From NCBI RefSeq assembly GCF_004403395.1, contig NZ_SOGN01000016.1:22287-86286 (forward strand): a DNA stretch of 64,000 bases, given 5' to 3'. Each line of letters starts with the position of its first letter. Positions within the stretch are counted from its first letter, which is position 1. Position numbers and translations under genes: made by a program. Below, one piece after another: positions 26,201-35,233 of this stretch. This stretch comes from Cryobacterium cheniae (GTDB lineage: Bacteria; Actinomycetota; Actinomycetes; Actinomycetales; Microbacteriaceae). The notes under the pieces were generated by a model, which saw nothing but the letters and a program-made list of their open reading frames with translations, had not been told where the DNA came from and did no database searches.

Positions 26201-26833
26201 ATGCAGGTCGCGCTGAAAGACCTCGAGATCCGCGGTGCCGGCAACCTGCTCGGCGGCGAACAGGCCGGCCACATCGCCGGGGTCGGCTTCGACCTCTACC
26301 TGCGCATGATCGGCGAGGCCGTCAGCGCATTCCGCGGCGACGTCGCCGAGGGGCAGACCGAGCTGCGGTTGGAACTGCCCGTCGACGCGCACATCCCCGA
26401 GGACTATGTCGACAGCGAGCGGCTGCGGCTCGAGGCCTACCAGAAGCTCTCCGCGGCCAGCTCGCCCACGGCCGCGAAGGACCAGATCGACCTGGTGCTC
26501 GAGGAGCTCACCGACCGCTACGGCGAACCGCCGCAGCCGGTGCAGAACCTGGTGCTGGTGTCGCGCCTGCGCTGGTTGGCCCAGCAGGCCGGTCTCGGGG
26601 AGGTCGTGGCCATGGGCTCGAACCTGCGGGTGTCGCCGGCGAACCTCGCCGACTCGATGCAGGTGCGCCTGCAGCGCATGTACCCCGGCTCGCGCTACTT
26701 CACCCAGAACGGTGCGTTGACCGTGCCCATGCCGCGGATCAACGGGGAACCGCTCGGAGACGCGGCGCTGATCGCCTGGGCCGGCACCCTGCTCGACGCG
26801 CTCTTCCCGCGTCCCGTCGCCGCGGTCGCGTAG
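23207..26833 (+). CDS. mfd: Transcription-repair coupling factor Mfd
   Basis: Removes RNA polymerase stalled at DNA damage and recruits UvrA. Domains in order: UvrB-like part (~1-350), RNA-polymerase interacting CarD-like domain (~510-600, LKAGDHVVHQTHGIGRFIEL), RecG-like helicase with Walker A GDVGFGKTEVAVRAAF (~684) and DEEQRFGVEHK (~784), translocation motif ATPIPRTLEMA, QLRGRVGRG, and the C-terminal TRCF domain. The 1208 residues are full length. GTG start with no strong ribosome site; codon 6 is a rare TTA. It follows pth by 41 bases and precedes mazG. Confidence 0.96.
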   Translation: MTLQGLIATISRASTFDNALAFANRDVDFSLTEGLRAPLLAALLEQRTRLGKAPALLLITATGRESESLHENLACFTADAEIIDFPAWETLPHERLSPSAEIVGKRLYALRRMREWEESAPAERRPLIVVASVRAALQPVADNLTDYEPIDLVAGVRGHDLSAIARQLVDVAYARVDMVTRRGEFAVRGGILDVFPSIAPHPFRVEFFGDEVEQIRAFSVADQRSFPDPVDSVSLPPSRELLLSPAVRQRAREMQHEFPSLSGLLAKIAEGIPVEGMESLAPALVDRLVPITHYLPAEAAVAVISPERVASRAISLAETNREFLGAAWSAATAGAEAPIDLESGDFLTLGRLRESVQFSAPGAPASTHVWWTLSSFQAAPTDAPVLPEHRELDDLLTVRVEGDAVPSFQGNVEGAVGHLAERMKAGWTVGIVAQGAGLVERAADVLAERELPARIVTEWPSTPEAGIAYLLKASVEHGFEIPETKLSLVSESEFYGRTVGYDARQVKKLASRRKNVVDPLQLKAGDHVVHQTHGIGRFIELTQREVSSGGRNPVKTKREYLVLEYAPSKRGHPGDKLYVPTDQLDLVSRYVGGEAPALSKMGGSDWSAAKTKARRAVRDIAVELVKLYSARMASKGHAFGPDTPWQRELEEAFPFAETPDQLTTIDEVKADMERPIPMDRLLSGDVGFGKTEVAVRAAFKAIQDGKQVVMLVPTTLLVRQHMETFQERFAGFPVHLRALSRFQTEKESRETIAGMLDGTVDLVIGTHRLLSDSIVFKDLGLVIIDEEQRFGVEHKDALKKLKTNVDILAMSATPIPRTLEMAVTGIREMSTLATPPEDRHPILTFVGPYSDRQVAAAIRRELLREGQIFVVHNRVSSINRVAAALAELVPEARIAVAHGQLPEAQLEQVVVDFWERRFDVLVSTTIIETGLDIANANTIIIDRADKFGLSQLHQLRGRVGRGRERAYAYFLYDENKPLTEIAHDRLATIAANNELGAGMQVALKDLEIRGAGNLLGGEQAGHIAGVGFDLYLRMIGEAVSAFRGDVAEGQTELRLELPVDAHIPEDYVDSERLRLEAYQKLSAASSPTAAKDQIDLVLEELTDRYGEPPQPVQNLVLVSRLRWLAQQAGLGEVVAMGSNLRVSPANLADSMQVRLQRMYPGSRYFTQNGALTVPMPRINGEPLGDAALIAWAGTLLDALFPRPVAAVA

Positions 26834-26882
26834 ACCGCGGCCGGTGCAGAACCCGGCAATCGGAGGCGATTAGAGTTGTCGG

Positions 26883-27602
26883 GTGACCCCTTCAGACATT
26901 CCCGCCGGCCCGGCATCCGCCTCCAGCCTCGATGAGCTGGTCCGCGTGGTGGCCCTGTTGCGGGCCCCGGGCGGGTGCCCGTGGGACGCCGAGCAGACGC
27001 ACGAATCGTTGGTGCAATACCTCACCGAGGAGACGCACGAACTGATCGAGGCGATCGAGTCGGGCAGTCGCGATGAAATGCTCGAGGAGCTCGGCGACGT
27101 GCTCTACCAGGTGGTCTTCCACGCCGACCTCGCGGCGCACACCGCGGGTGAGGACTTCGACATCCACGATGTCGCGGCGCACATGACCGCGAAAATGGTG
27201 GGGCGGCATCCGCATGTCTTCGGCGACGTGAACCTGGTAACGGCCGACGACGTGGCCCTCGCCTGGGACGACTTCAAGGCCGCGGAGAAGCCCTCCCGCA
27301 CGAGCGTGCTCGACGGGATCCCGCAGGGCATGCCGGCGTTGGCGCTCGCCGACAAGGTGCTCGGCCGAGCCCAGAAGATCGGCCTGCTCGGCACCGAGGC
27401 CGCGTTCCCGCTCCCGATCGAGAGCGAGGACCAGCTCGGCCCGCTGCTGCTGGCCATCGTGTCCGCGGCCAAGAGCCAGGGGCTCGACTCCGAACGGGCA
27501 CTGCGCACCGCGCTCCGCGGGCTGCAGGACGAGATCCGGGAGGCCGAGTCGACGGATGCCGTCGACATAGCCGACGCCGGCATCATCGGCCTGCCCGGCT
27601 GA
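26883..27602 (+). CDS. mazG: MazG-family nucleoside triphosphate pyrophosphohydrolase
   Basis: Hydrolyses non-canonical or excess (d)NTPs to monophosphates. Domain one is intact: CPWDAEQTHESLVQYLTEE, EEThELIEAIE and EMLEELGDVLYQVVFHA carry the Glu/Asp metal ligands. A second MazG-like stretch near the C-terminus (EDQLGPLLLAIVSAAKSQGLD) has Pro where the ELGDLL-type Asp is expected, so it is probably structural only. GTG start, 49 bases after mfd. Confidence 0.9.
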   Translation: MTPSDIPAGPASASSLDELVRVVALLRAPGGCPWDAEQTHESLVQYLTEETHELIEAIESGSRDEMLEELGDVLYQVVFHADLAAHTAGEDFDIHDVAAHMTAKMVGRHPHVFGDVNLVTADDVALAWDDFKAAEKPSRTSVLDGIPQGMPALALADKVLGRAQKIGLLGTEAAFPLPIESEDQLGPLLLAIVSAAKSQGLDSERALRTALRGLQDEIREAESTDAVDIADAGIIGLPG

Positions 27603-27622
27603 CACCGCCGCGGCCACGACTG

Positions 27623-27680
27623 TTGCTGTAACGGACAACTGTTGCCGGTGTGCCGGCAACAGTTGTCCGTTACGGCAACG
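27623..27680. repeat. Interspersed palindromic element, copy 3
   Basis: Arms of 27 bases (left GTTGCTGTAACGGACAACTG...) with one mismatch around TGTG. It starts 21 bases after the mazG stop and lies ahead of the ferritin gene, both on the plus strand. It shares CGGACAACTGTTGCCGG with copy 2, while the outer part differs in both arms in a way that keeps pairing. Confidence 0.9.
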
Positions 27681-27776
27681 TTTGCCGGCGGCGGACGGAC
27701 CCTCCGGCGAGATATGCCGAGATGAGAGACCGGTGGTGCGGTAGTGCCCGCCGGGCGGAGGCGGTACCGTCACAGC

Positions 27777-28310
27777 ATGAGCCAGACATCCTTCAACGAT
27801 CTCCTGTCGGCCCAGATCGGCAACGAATTCGCTGCCTCGCAGCAGTACGTCGCCATCGCCGTCTGGTTCGACCACCAAGCGTTGCCGCGCCTGGCCGCGC
27901 ACTTCTACGCGCGGTCGATCGAAGAGCGCAACCACGCCATGATGCTCGTGCAGTACCGCCTCGACCGCAACCTGCGGATCGAGATCCCCGGGGTCCCGGC
28001 CGTGCGCAACGACTTCACCCTCGCGGTCGAGCCCATCGCCCTCGCCCTCGCCCAGGAGAAGCAGGTCACCGCGCAGATCGAGGCCATGTTCCGCGCCGCC
28101 CGGGCCGATGGCGACGCTCTCGGCGAGCAGGCGATGCTCTGGTTCCTCAAGGAGCAGACCGAGGAAGTGGCCTCGATGTCCACCCTCCTGACGGTCGCCC
28201 AGCGCGCCGGGGACAACCTCTTCGACATCGAGAGCTTCATCGTGCGCGAGACCGTGTCGGGCGGCCCGGCCGACTACGACGCCCCGGGCGCCGCGGGCGG
28301 CGCACTCTGA
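27777..28310 (+). CDS. Bacterial non-heme ferritin
   Basis: Iron storage protein, 177 residues. Four-helix ferritin with di-iron ligands: Glu in GNEFAASQQYVAIA, Glu and His in SIEERNHAMML, Glu in the helix around LAQEKQVTAQIEAM and Gln/Glu in FLKEQTEEVASM. The surface is otherwise ordinary and it resembles mycobacterial BfrB rather than heme bacterioferritin, since there is no obvious heme Met. ATG chosen for MSQTSFNDLL. A single-gene unit between palindrome copy 3 and hisS. Confidence 0.92.
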   Translation: MSQTSFNDLLSAQIGNEFAASQQYVAIAVWFDHQALPRLAAHFYARSIEERNHAMMLVQYRLDRNLRIEIPGVPAVRNDFTLAVEPIALALAQEKQVTAQIEAMFRAARADGDALGEQAMLWFLKEQTEEVASMSTLLTVAQRAGDNLFDIESFIVRETVSGGPADYDAPGAAGGAL

Positions 28311-28371
28311 ACCGATTGGGACGGAGCCGGACCGGCCCGACGGGACGGTCCGAACTGACACAATTGGGGCT

Positions 28372-29628
28372 ATGGCAACACCAGTCACCCCTCCCCGCGG
28401 CATGCGCGACTTCCTCCCCGCCGACAAGGCGTCCCGGGAGCACGCGCTGGCCGTGATCCGGCGGAGTTTCGCCGCGCACGGCTTCGACGAGATCGAGACC
28501 CCGGTCATGGAGGACGCGGCCCGGCTGCACTCCGGGCTCGGCGGCGACAATGAGAAACTCGCGTTCGCCGTGATGAAGCGGGGGTTGCAGCCCGCGGATG
28601 CCTCGGCCGCCGCCGCATCCGGCGACCTGCTCGCCCTGGCCGATCTGGGTCTCCGGTTCGACCTCACCGTGCCGCTGGCCCGGTTCTACGCCACCCACCG
28701 GGCGGAACTCCCGACGGTGTTCCGGTCGATCCAGATCGCGCCGGTCTGGCGCGCGGAGCGCCCGCAGAAGGGCCGGTACCGTCAGTTCGTGCAGTGCGAC
28801 ATCGACATCATCGGCGAGTCCGGCCTGCTGGCCGAAATCGAGCTGATCACCGCGACCGCAGCCGCGCTCGACGCCCTCGGCCTGACCGGGTGCTCCATCC
28901 GCATCAACGACCGGCGCATCCTGGCCGCCCTGCTCGCGCACTGGCAGGTCGCGCCCGAGCTGAACGAACGCGCGTTGATCGTCATCGACAAACTCGACAA
29001 GATCGGCGTCGACGGGGTCGTCACCGAGCTTGCCGGCCTGGGCATTCCCACCGAGGGCATCGCCGAGACTCTGACCGTGATCGCCGACGCCGGCTGGACG
29101 GCCGCCGAGCCGACACCGCCGGCCTGGCTCGACACGGATGCCTACGCCGACCTGCTCGCCCTCCGCGCCGCCATGCCCGGGGTGCGCCTCGTCTTCGACC
29201 CGACTCTCGTTCGCGGAATGGGGTATTACACCGGCACCATCTTTGAGATCTCCCACCCGGATCTCGGCTACTCGCTCGGCGGCGGAGGCCGGTACGACGG
29301 CATGATCGGGCGCTTCCTCGGCACCGACGTTCCGGCGTGCGGGTTCTCGATCGGGTTCGAGCGCATCGTCGACCTGCTGGGCGCAGATCCGGCTACCACC
29401 GAGAACGCCGTCGTGCTGGTGTACGACAAAGGAACAGAACCCGCCCGGCTCGTGGCGCTCAAGCGAACACTGGTCGATCAGGGCCTCCGGGTGCGCCTCG
29501 AACAGCGCACCAAAAACGTCAAGGCACTGCTGGAACGCGCGGCCGGAGCCGGGTACGGCCGCTATGCGTTCGTCGGAGCAGCCGCCCTCGGTGTGGCCGA
29601 CCTCGACTTCCGTCCCCTCGGCGGCTGA
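28372..29628 (+). CDS. hisS: Histidine--tRNA ligase
   Basis: Class II synthetase charging tRNA-His. Motif 1 region begins PPRGMRDFLPAD, motif 2 is VWRAERPQKGRYRQFVQCDID, the His-binding block is RGMGYYTGTIFEIS and motif 3 lies in GGGGRYDGMIGRF and CGFSIGFERI. The anticodon-binding domain fills the C-terminal ~90 residues (ARLVALKRTLVDQGLRVRLEQRTKNVKALLERA). At 418 residues it is a normal length. Confidence 0.95.
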   Translation: MATPVTPPRGMRDFLPADKASREHALAVIRRSFAAHGFDEIETPVMEDAARLHSGLGGDNEKLAFAVMKRGLQPADASAAAASGDLLALADLGLRFDLTVPLARFYATHRAELPTVFRSIQIAPVWRAERPQKGRYRQFVQCDIDIIGESGLLAEIELITATAAALDALGLTGCSIRINDRRILAALLAHWQVAPELNERALIVIDKLDKIGVDGVVTELAGLGIPTEGIAETLTVIADAGWTAAEPTPPAWLDTDAYADLLALRAAMPGVRLVFDPTLVRGMGYYTGTIFEISHPDLGYSLGGGGRYDGMIGRFLGTDVPACGFSIGFERIVDLLGADPATTENAVVLVYDKGTEPARLVALKRTLVDQGLRVRLEQRTKNVKALLERAAGAGYGRYAFVGAAALGVADLDFRPLGG

Positions 29629-31014
<1,386 letters not shown>

Positions 31015-31019
31015 GTGAC

Positions 31020-31072
31020 TGGAGCTCTCGGAGCGCGGGTTTCGCCCGGCGCTCCGGGAGCTCCATTTTTTT
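31020..31072 (+). terminator. Rho-independent terminator of eno
   Basis: A long stem formed by TGGAGCTCTCGGAGCGCGGG and its near-complement around TTTC, followed by seven T. It begins five bases after the eno stop and closes that transcript. Confidence 0.92.
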
Positions 31073-31137
31073 GTCCGATTGCGGTTAGGGTTCCAGTGCG
31101 GGACAACCGCGACCAGTGATTCACGAAGGGAGCCGCC

Positions 31138-31614
31138 GTGGCCGGGAAACAAGCCGAACGCCGGCCCGTGGCGCTCCCCGAAACCGAAACCGCCGCCGCA
31201 CGATGGCTGCGGGGCCTCCGCCTGTCCGGGTTCTCGCTGGTGATGATGGGACTCCTGATCATGGCCGTCGTCGTGCTGGCTCCCGGCATCCGCACCTACG
31301 CCGACCAGCGACAGCAGATCGAATCCCTCACGATTGCGGTCGAGGATCAGCAGGGAACCGTGGACGAGCTGAAGAGTGAGCGGGAACGCTGGAACGACCG
31401 CACCTACGTCACCACCCAGGCCAGGGACCGGCTGTCCTACGTGCTTCCCGGCGACGTGAGTTTCCTCGTGATCAACGATCTGGCCCTTCCCGTCGCCGGC
31501 GGCACGGCCGAGCCGGCCGCAACCCCCACCCTGCAAACCACCAACGTCGATTGGCTCTCCTCCATGTTCGCCTCCGTAATGACGGCCGGTCTGGCTCCCG
31601 AGGCCGCGAAATGA
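31138..31614 (+). CDS. FtsB/DivIC-like septum formation protein
   Basis: 158 residues: cytoplasmic N-terminus, one membrane helix (FSLVMMGLLIMAVVVLAPGI) and an extracytoplasmic coiled coil (ADQRQQIESLTIAVEDQQGTVDELKSERERWNDRTYV) followed by QARDRLSYVLPGD, the conserved end of the DivIC family. Expected to join FtsL and FtsQ in the divisome. Start GTG after AAGGGAGC. Its stop overlaps the DUF501 ATG (ATGA). Location right after eno is typical for actinobacteria. Confidence 0.85.
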   Translation: MAGKQAERRPVALPETETAAARWLRGLRLSGFSLVMMGLLIMAVVVLAPGIRTYADQRQQIESLTIAVEDQQGTVDELKSERERWNDRTYVTTQARDRLSYVLPGDVSFLVINDLALPVAGGTAEPAATPTLQTTNVDWLSSMFASVMTAGLAPEAAK

Positions 31615-32132
31615 CCAGGCCTCCCTTCGCCCCCGTCACCGAAGACGACATCGCTATCGTCTCCGCCCAACTGGGACGCCCGGCCCGCAACGTCGTGGGC
31701 ATCGCCGCGCGCTGCGTCTGCGGCGCCCCGACCGTGGTGGCCACGGCGCCGCGCCTCGCCGACGGCACCCCGTTCCCCACCCTCTACTACCTGACGCACC
31801 CCGCGGCCACCGCGGCGCTCTCGTTCCTCGAGGCCACCCAGGTGATGAACGAGTACAACCAGTTGCTGTCCGACGACGAGCAGGTGCGATCCCGCTACCG
31901 CCGTGCGCATGAGGGATTCCTTGCCGACCGGGAGACCCTGGGCACGGTGCCGGAAATCGCCGGAATTTCCTCCGGCGGCATGCCCGAACGGGTGAAATGC
32001 CTGCACGCCCTGGCCGCCCACGCCCTGGCCGCCGGTCCCGGCGTGAACCCGATCGGAGACCTGGCCCTCGCCCGGGCGGCGTGGACGCCCGACGTCTGCG
32101 AGTGCCTCGACTACACCACGGCCGACGAGTGA
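31611..32132 (+). CDS. DUF501 family protein
   Basis: 173 residues of the actinobacterial DUF501 family, function unknown. Conserved marks include DIAIVSAQLGRPARNVVGIAARC, the FPTLYYLTHP segment, RCVCGAPTVV, a CLHALAAHALA helix and a C-terminal CECLDY. The Cys and His could bind a metal; that is inference. ATGA overlap with the FtsB-like gene and GTGA overlap with the protease gene make it the middle of a tightly coupled trio. Confidence 0.88.
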   Translation: MTRPPFAPVTEDDIAIVSAQLGRPARNVVGIAARCVCGAPTVVATAPRLADGTPFPTLYYLTHPAATAALSFLEATQVMNEYNQLLSDDEQVRSRYRRAHEGFLADRETLGTVPEIAGISSGGMPERVKCLHALAAHALAAGPGVNPIGDLALARAAWTPDVCECLDYTTADE

Positions 32133-33412
32133 CCCGCTCCGCCTGGCGTCGGATCGGCGCGGGCATCGCCCTGGGCCTGACCGTGGCGCTGGGCGGGGCT
32201 GTCATCGCGCCGGCCGCGCCGGCCCGGGCGGAGAACACGCAGGTGCGTGACCTGGAGTACTGGCTCAACGACTACGGATTCACCCAGGCCTGGACCACGA
32301 CCCGCGGCGCGGGCGTCACGGTGGCCGTCATCGACACGGGCGTCGCCGCCGGCATCGCCGATCTCACCGGTGCCGTCATCGGGGGAACGGATGTCTCCGG
32401 GCTCGGCTCGCCCGACGGGCAGACGCCCGTCGGAGAAGGCAGCGAGCACGGGACCCTGGTGGCATCTTTGCTGGCCGGCCGCGGCACGGGCGAGGGGTCC
32501 GGCGTTCTGGGAGTGGCGCCCGAGGCGTCGATCCTGGCGGTCTCGGTCGCCTTCGGCACGAGCGACTCCACCCTCAGCAACGACGACCAGATCGCCGCGG
32601 GCATCCGCTGGGCGGTGGACAACGGCGCGGACGTCATCAACATGTCCCTCACCCGCAATACCCTGGACTGGCCGCCGAGCTGGGACGACGCGTTCCTCTA
32701 CGCCTTCGAAAACGACGTCGTCGTCGTGGCCGCCGCCGGTAACCGAGGCAGCGGCACCACCGAGGTCGGAGCCCCGGCCACCATCCCCGGGGTGCTGACG
32801 GTCGCGGGCGTCGACCGCAACAAGGGTGCCAGCTTCGACGCATCCTCGCAGGGCATCACGATCTCGGTGGCCGCGCCCAGCGAGCAGCTCGTGGGCGTGG
32901 TTCCCGGCGGCGGTTACGTGCAGTGGAACGGCACCAGCGCGGCGGCGCCCATCGTGTCGGGCCTCGTCGCCCTGGTGCGCGCCGCCTACCCGCGGCTCGA
33001 CGCGGCCGAGGTGATGAACCGGGTGATCGAAACGGCCGACCCGAACGGACGTGCCGTGCCCAGCCCGATCTACGGCAACGGCCTGATCAACGCCGCCGCC
33101 GCGGTCACCGCGTATGTACCGGCGTCCACCAGCCCGGAACCGGCCGCCCTGCTGGAGGATTGGATCCGGGTGCACCGACGGGCGGACACCGAGGTCGAGC
33201 CCACGCCGCAGCCCGTCACCCAGGAACCGGTGGCGCCCCAGGAAGACCCGGCGCTGCCTGCCCCCAGCGTCGTCGCGGCGTGGCTGCCCAGCCCACTCAC
33301 CCTGACGTATATCACCGTGCCGCTCCTGGTCCTTTGCGGGTTTGGTACTCTAGTAACGCTGTTCGGCATCGGGGCCACTCGGCACATCCAGCGAATCCGG
33401 TCAAAACGGTAA
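32129..33412 (+). CDS. Mycosin-like S8 serine protease, membrane-anchored
   Basis: Exported subtilisin-type protease of 427 residues. Signal peptide (~1-33, ends APARAEN), catalytic Asp in TVAVIDTGV, His in SEHGTLVASLLAG and Ser in NGTSAAAPIVSGL, then a Pro-rich linker and C-terminal membrane helix (ITVPLLVLCGFGTLVTLF) with basic end. This is the layout of mycosins (MycP) of ESX secretion systems, but no ESX gene is near; instead it is coupled to a division-type and a DUF501 gene. Substrate unknown; processing of a cell-envelope protein is a fair guess. Confidence 0.85.
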   Translation: MTRSAWRRIGAGIALGLTVALGGAVIAPAAPARAENTQVRDLEYWLNDYGFTQAWTTTRGAGVTVAVIDTGVAAGIADLTGAVIGGTDVSGLGSPDGQTPVGEGSEHGTLVASLLAGRGTGEGSGVLGVAPEASILAVSVAFGTSDSTLSNDDQIAAGIRWAVDNGADVINMSLTRNTLDWPPSWDDAFLYAFENDVVVVAAAGNRGSGTTEVGAPATIPGVLTVAGVDRNKGASFDASSQGITISVAAPSEQLVGVVPGGGYVQWNGTSAAAPIVSGLVALVRAAYPRLDAAEVMNRVIETADPNGRAVPSPIYGNGLINAAAAVTAYVPASTSPEPAALLEDWIRVHRRADTEVEPTPQPVTQEPVAPQEDPALPAPSVVAAWLPSPLTLTYITVPLLVLCGFGTLVTLFGIGATRHIQRIRSKR

Positions 33413-33450
33413 GTTTTCGCGCAGCCAAATCATGTAGGAGGACTTCCCTA

Positions 33451-34938
33451 GTGCCCAAAATTCTTATTGTCGGTGGCGGCTACGCCGGTTTCTACACCGC
33501 ATGGAAGCTGGAGAAATGGCTCCGCGCAGGCGAGGCCGAGGTCACCATGGTCGACCCGCTGCCCTATATGACCTACCAGCCCTTCCTGCCGGAGGTCGCG
33601 GCCGGGTCCATCGAGGGCCGCCACGCCGCCGTCGCGCACCGTCGTCACCTCAAGAAGACCACGGTCGTGACGGCCAAGGTCACCCACATCGACCACGCCA
33701 CGAAGACGGCAACCATCACCCCGCCCATCGGCGACCCCTACGAGTTCGTCTATGACGTCGTCGTGGTGACGGCCGGCGCCGTGTCCCGCACGTTCCCGAT
33801 CCCGGGCGTCGCCGACCAGGCCATCGGCCTGAAGACCATCGAGGAAGCCGTCGCCATCCGCGACCGCGTGCTCACCAACTTCGACAAGGCAGCCCTGCTG
33901 CCGGCCGGCCCCGAGCGTGACCGGCTGCTCACCTTCGTGGTCATCGGTGGTGGCTTCGCCGGTATCGAGGTCTTCGCCGAGCTGCGTTCGTTCGCGTCTT
34001 CGCTGCTGAAGTCCTACCCGCAGATCGGGTTCGACGACACCCACTTCCACCTCATCGAGGCGATGGGGCGCATCATGCCGGAGGTGTCGCTGCCGACCAG
34101 CCTCTGGGTGATCAAACACCTCGACGAGCGCGGCGCGCAGATCCACCTCAACACGCAGCTGACCAGCGCGGTCGACGGCAAGATCGAACTGTCCACCGGT
34201 GAGAGCTTCGAGACCGACCTGATCGTCTGGACCGCCGGAGTCATGGCGAACCCGGCGATCGTGCGCCACACCGACCTTCCGATCGAAGATCGAGGACGCC
34301 TTCAGGTGCGCCCCGACCTGCGCGTGGGAACCGAAGACGAGATCATCGCCGACGCCTGGGGCGCCGGCGACATCACCGCCGTCCCCGACCTCAGCGGCGG
34401 GGGAGTGGGCGGCTTCTGCGTGCCCAACGCCCAGCACGCGGTGCGCCAGGGCAAGCTTCTCGCGAAGAACATCGTTGCTGTGCTGCGCGGCGAAACTCCC
34501 AAGGAATACCTGCACAAGAACCTCGGCGCCGTCGCCGGCCTCGGCGTCGGATCCGGTGTCTTCCAGTCCGGCAAGATCGCCATCAAGGGTCTGCCGGCCT
34601 GGTTCGCCCACCGTGGCTACCACGGCCTGGCCATGCCCAGCTGGGAACGCAAGCTGCGCGTCGTCTGGGGCTGGGTGAACAACTTCTTCCTCGGTCGCGA
34701 CATCGTCTCGCTCGCCGCGGTGCAGAACCCGCGCGCCACGTTCGTGGAGTTCGCCTCCCGGCCCAAGCCGGGAGCGGAGGCGGCCGCACCGGCCAAGGGG
34801 CCGACGACCGGCGCCGCTGCGGGCAAGTCACCGGCCACCACGTCCGCTCCATCCGGAACGGTCCCCGCCGTCAAGGCAGCCGCGCGCCCGGCCCGCCTCC
34901 CGCACAAGACGGCCGAGAAGAGCGCAGCCGCCAAGTAG
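33451..34938 (+). CDS. ndh: Type II NADH dehydrogenase
   Basis: Non-proton-pumping flavoenzyme passing electrons from NADH to menaquinone. FAD-binding GxGxxG at the start (ILIVGGGYAGFYTAWKLE), second nucleotide fold VVIGGGFAGIEVFAELRS for NADH, and the quinone-site motif GGGVGGFCVPNAQHAVRQG. The last ~60 residues are Ala/Lys/Pro-rich and not needed for catalysis. GTG follows TAGGAGGA, one of the strongest ribosome sites in the window. It is 38 bases after the protease gene. Confidence 0.94.
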   Translation: MPKILIVGGGYAGFYTAWKLEKWLRAGEAEVTMVDPLPYMTYQPFLPEVAAGSIEGRHAAVAHRRHLKKTTVVTAKVTHIDHATKTATITPPIGDPYEFVYDVVVVTAGAVSRTFPIPGVADQAIGLKTIEEAVAIRDRVLTNFDKAALLPAGPERDRLLTFVVIGGGFAGIEVFAELRSFASSLLKSYPQIGFDDTHFHLIEAMGRIMPEVSLPTSLWVIKHLDERGAQIHLNTQLTSAVDGKIELSTGESFETDLIVWTAGVMANPAIVRHTDLPIEDRGRLQVRPDLRVGTEDEIIADAWGAGDITAVPDLSGGGVGGFCVPNAQHAVRQGKLLAKNIVAVLRGETPKEYLHKNLGAVAGLGVGSGVFQSGKIAIKGLPAWFAHRGYHGLAMPSWERKLRVVWGWVNNFFLGRDIVSLAAVQNPRATFVEFASRPKPGAEAAAPAKGPTTGAAAGKSPATTSAPSGTVPAVKAAARPARLPHKTAEKSAAAK

Positions 34939-35017
34939 CAGCGACCGCGGGCGTCGACGGCGGAATCCGGTGACGCCCGCAGCACCTACTCTTGAGGCGT
35001 TCGGCTTTTCCGAGCGC

Positions 35018-35090
35018 GCCCCCGTAGCCCAATGGCAGAGGCAGACGACTTAAAATCGTCACAGTCTGGGTTCGACCCCCAGCGGGGGCA
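35018..35090 (+). tRNA. tRNA with anticodon TAA (Leu), class I shape
   Basis: All stems pair by eye: acceptor GCCCCCG/CGGGGGC, D arm GCC...GGC, anticodon stem GACGA/TCGTC around CTTAAAA (anticodon TAA) and T arm CTGGG/CCCAG with TTCGACC. The variable region is only ACAGT, five bases, whereas tRNA-Leu is normally class II with a long extra arm. It would read the rare codon UUA. Confidence 0.88.
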
Positions 35091-35093
35091 CTC

Positions 35094-35128
35094 GAACGGG
35101 TCGTACGGACATTCCCGTTCCGTTTTTT
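35094..35128 (+). terminator. Terminator after the UAA tRNA
   Basis: GAACGGG and CCCGTTC pair across 13 bases, followed by CG and six T, four bases after the tRNA 3' end. Confidence 0.65.
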
Positions 35129-35233
35129 ACGGGGTGAGGCGGTCTTTCCGCCCCGCTTTCGTCGCGCTACCATCGCCAGTGAAACGGCCGTTGCCTGGGG
35201 CCACGTGCCATTCCCCGACGAAGGAGCAGCATC

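Noticed and set aside
32923..33450. Extended ndh reading frame starting inside the protease gene
   Set aside because: The upstream part is another frame of the protease; the strong TAGGAGGA site before GTG 33451 and the FAD motif fix the start.
35018..35090. Treating the UAA tRNA as a pseudo-tRNA
   Set aside because: All four stems pair without mismatch and a terminator follows, so the gene appears functional despite the short variable arm.
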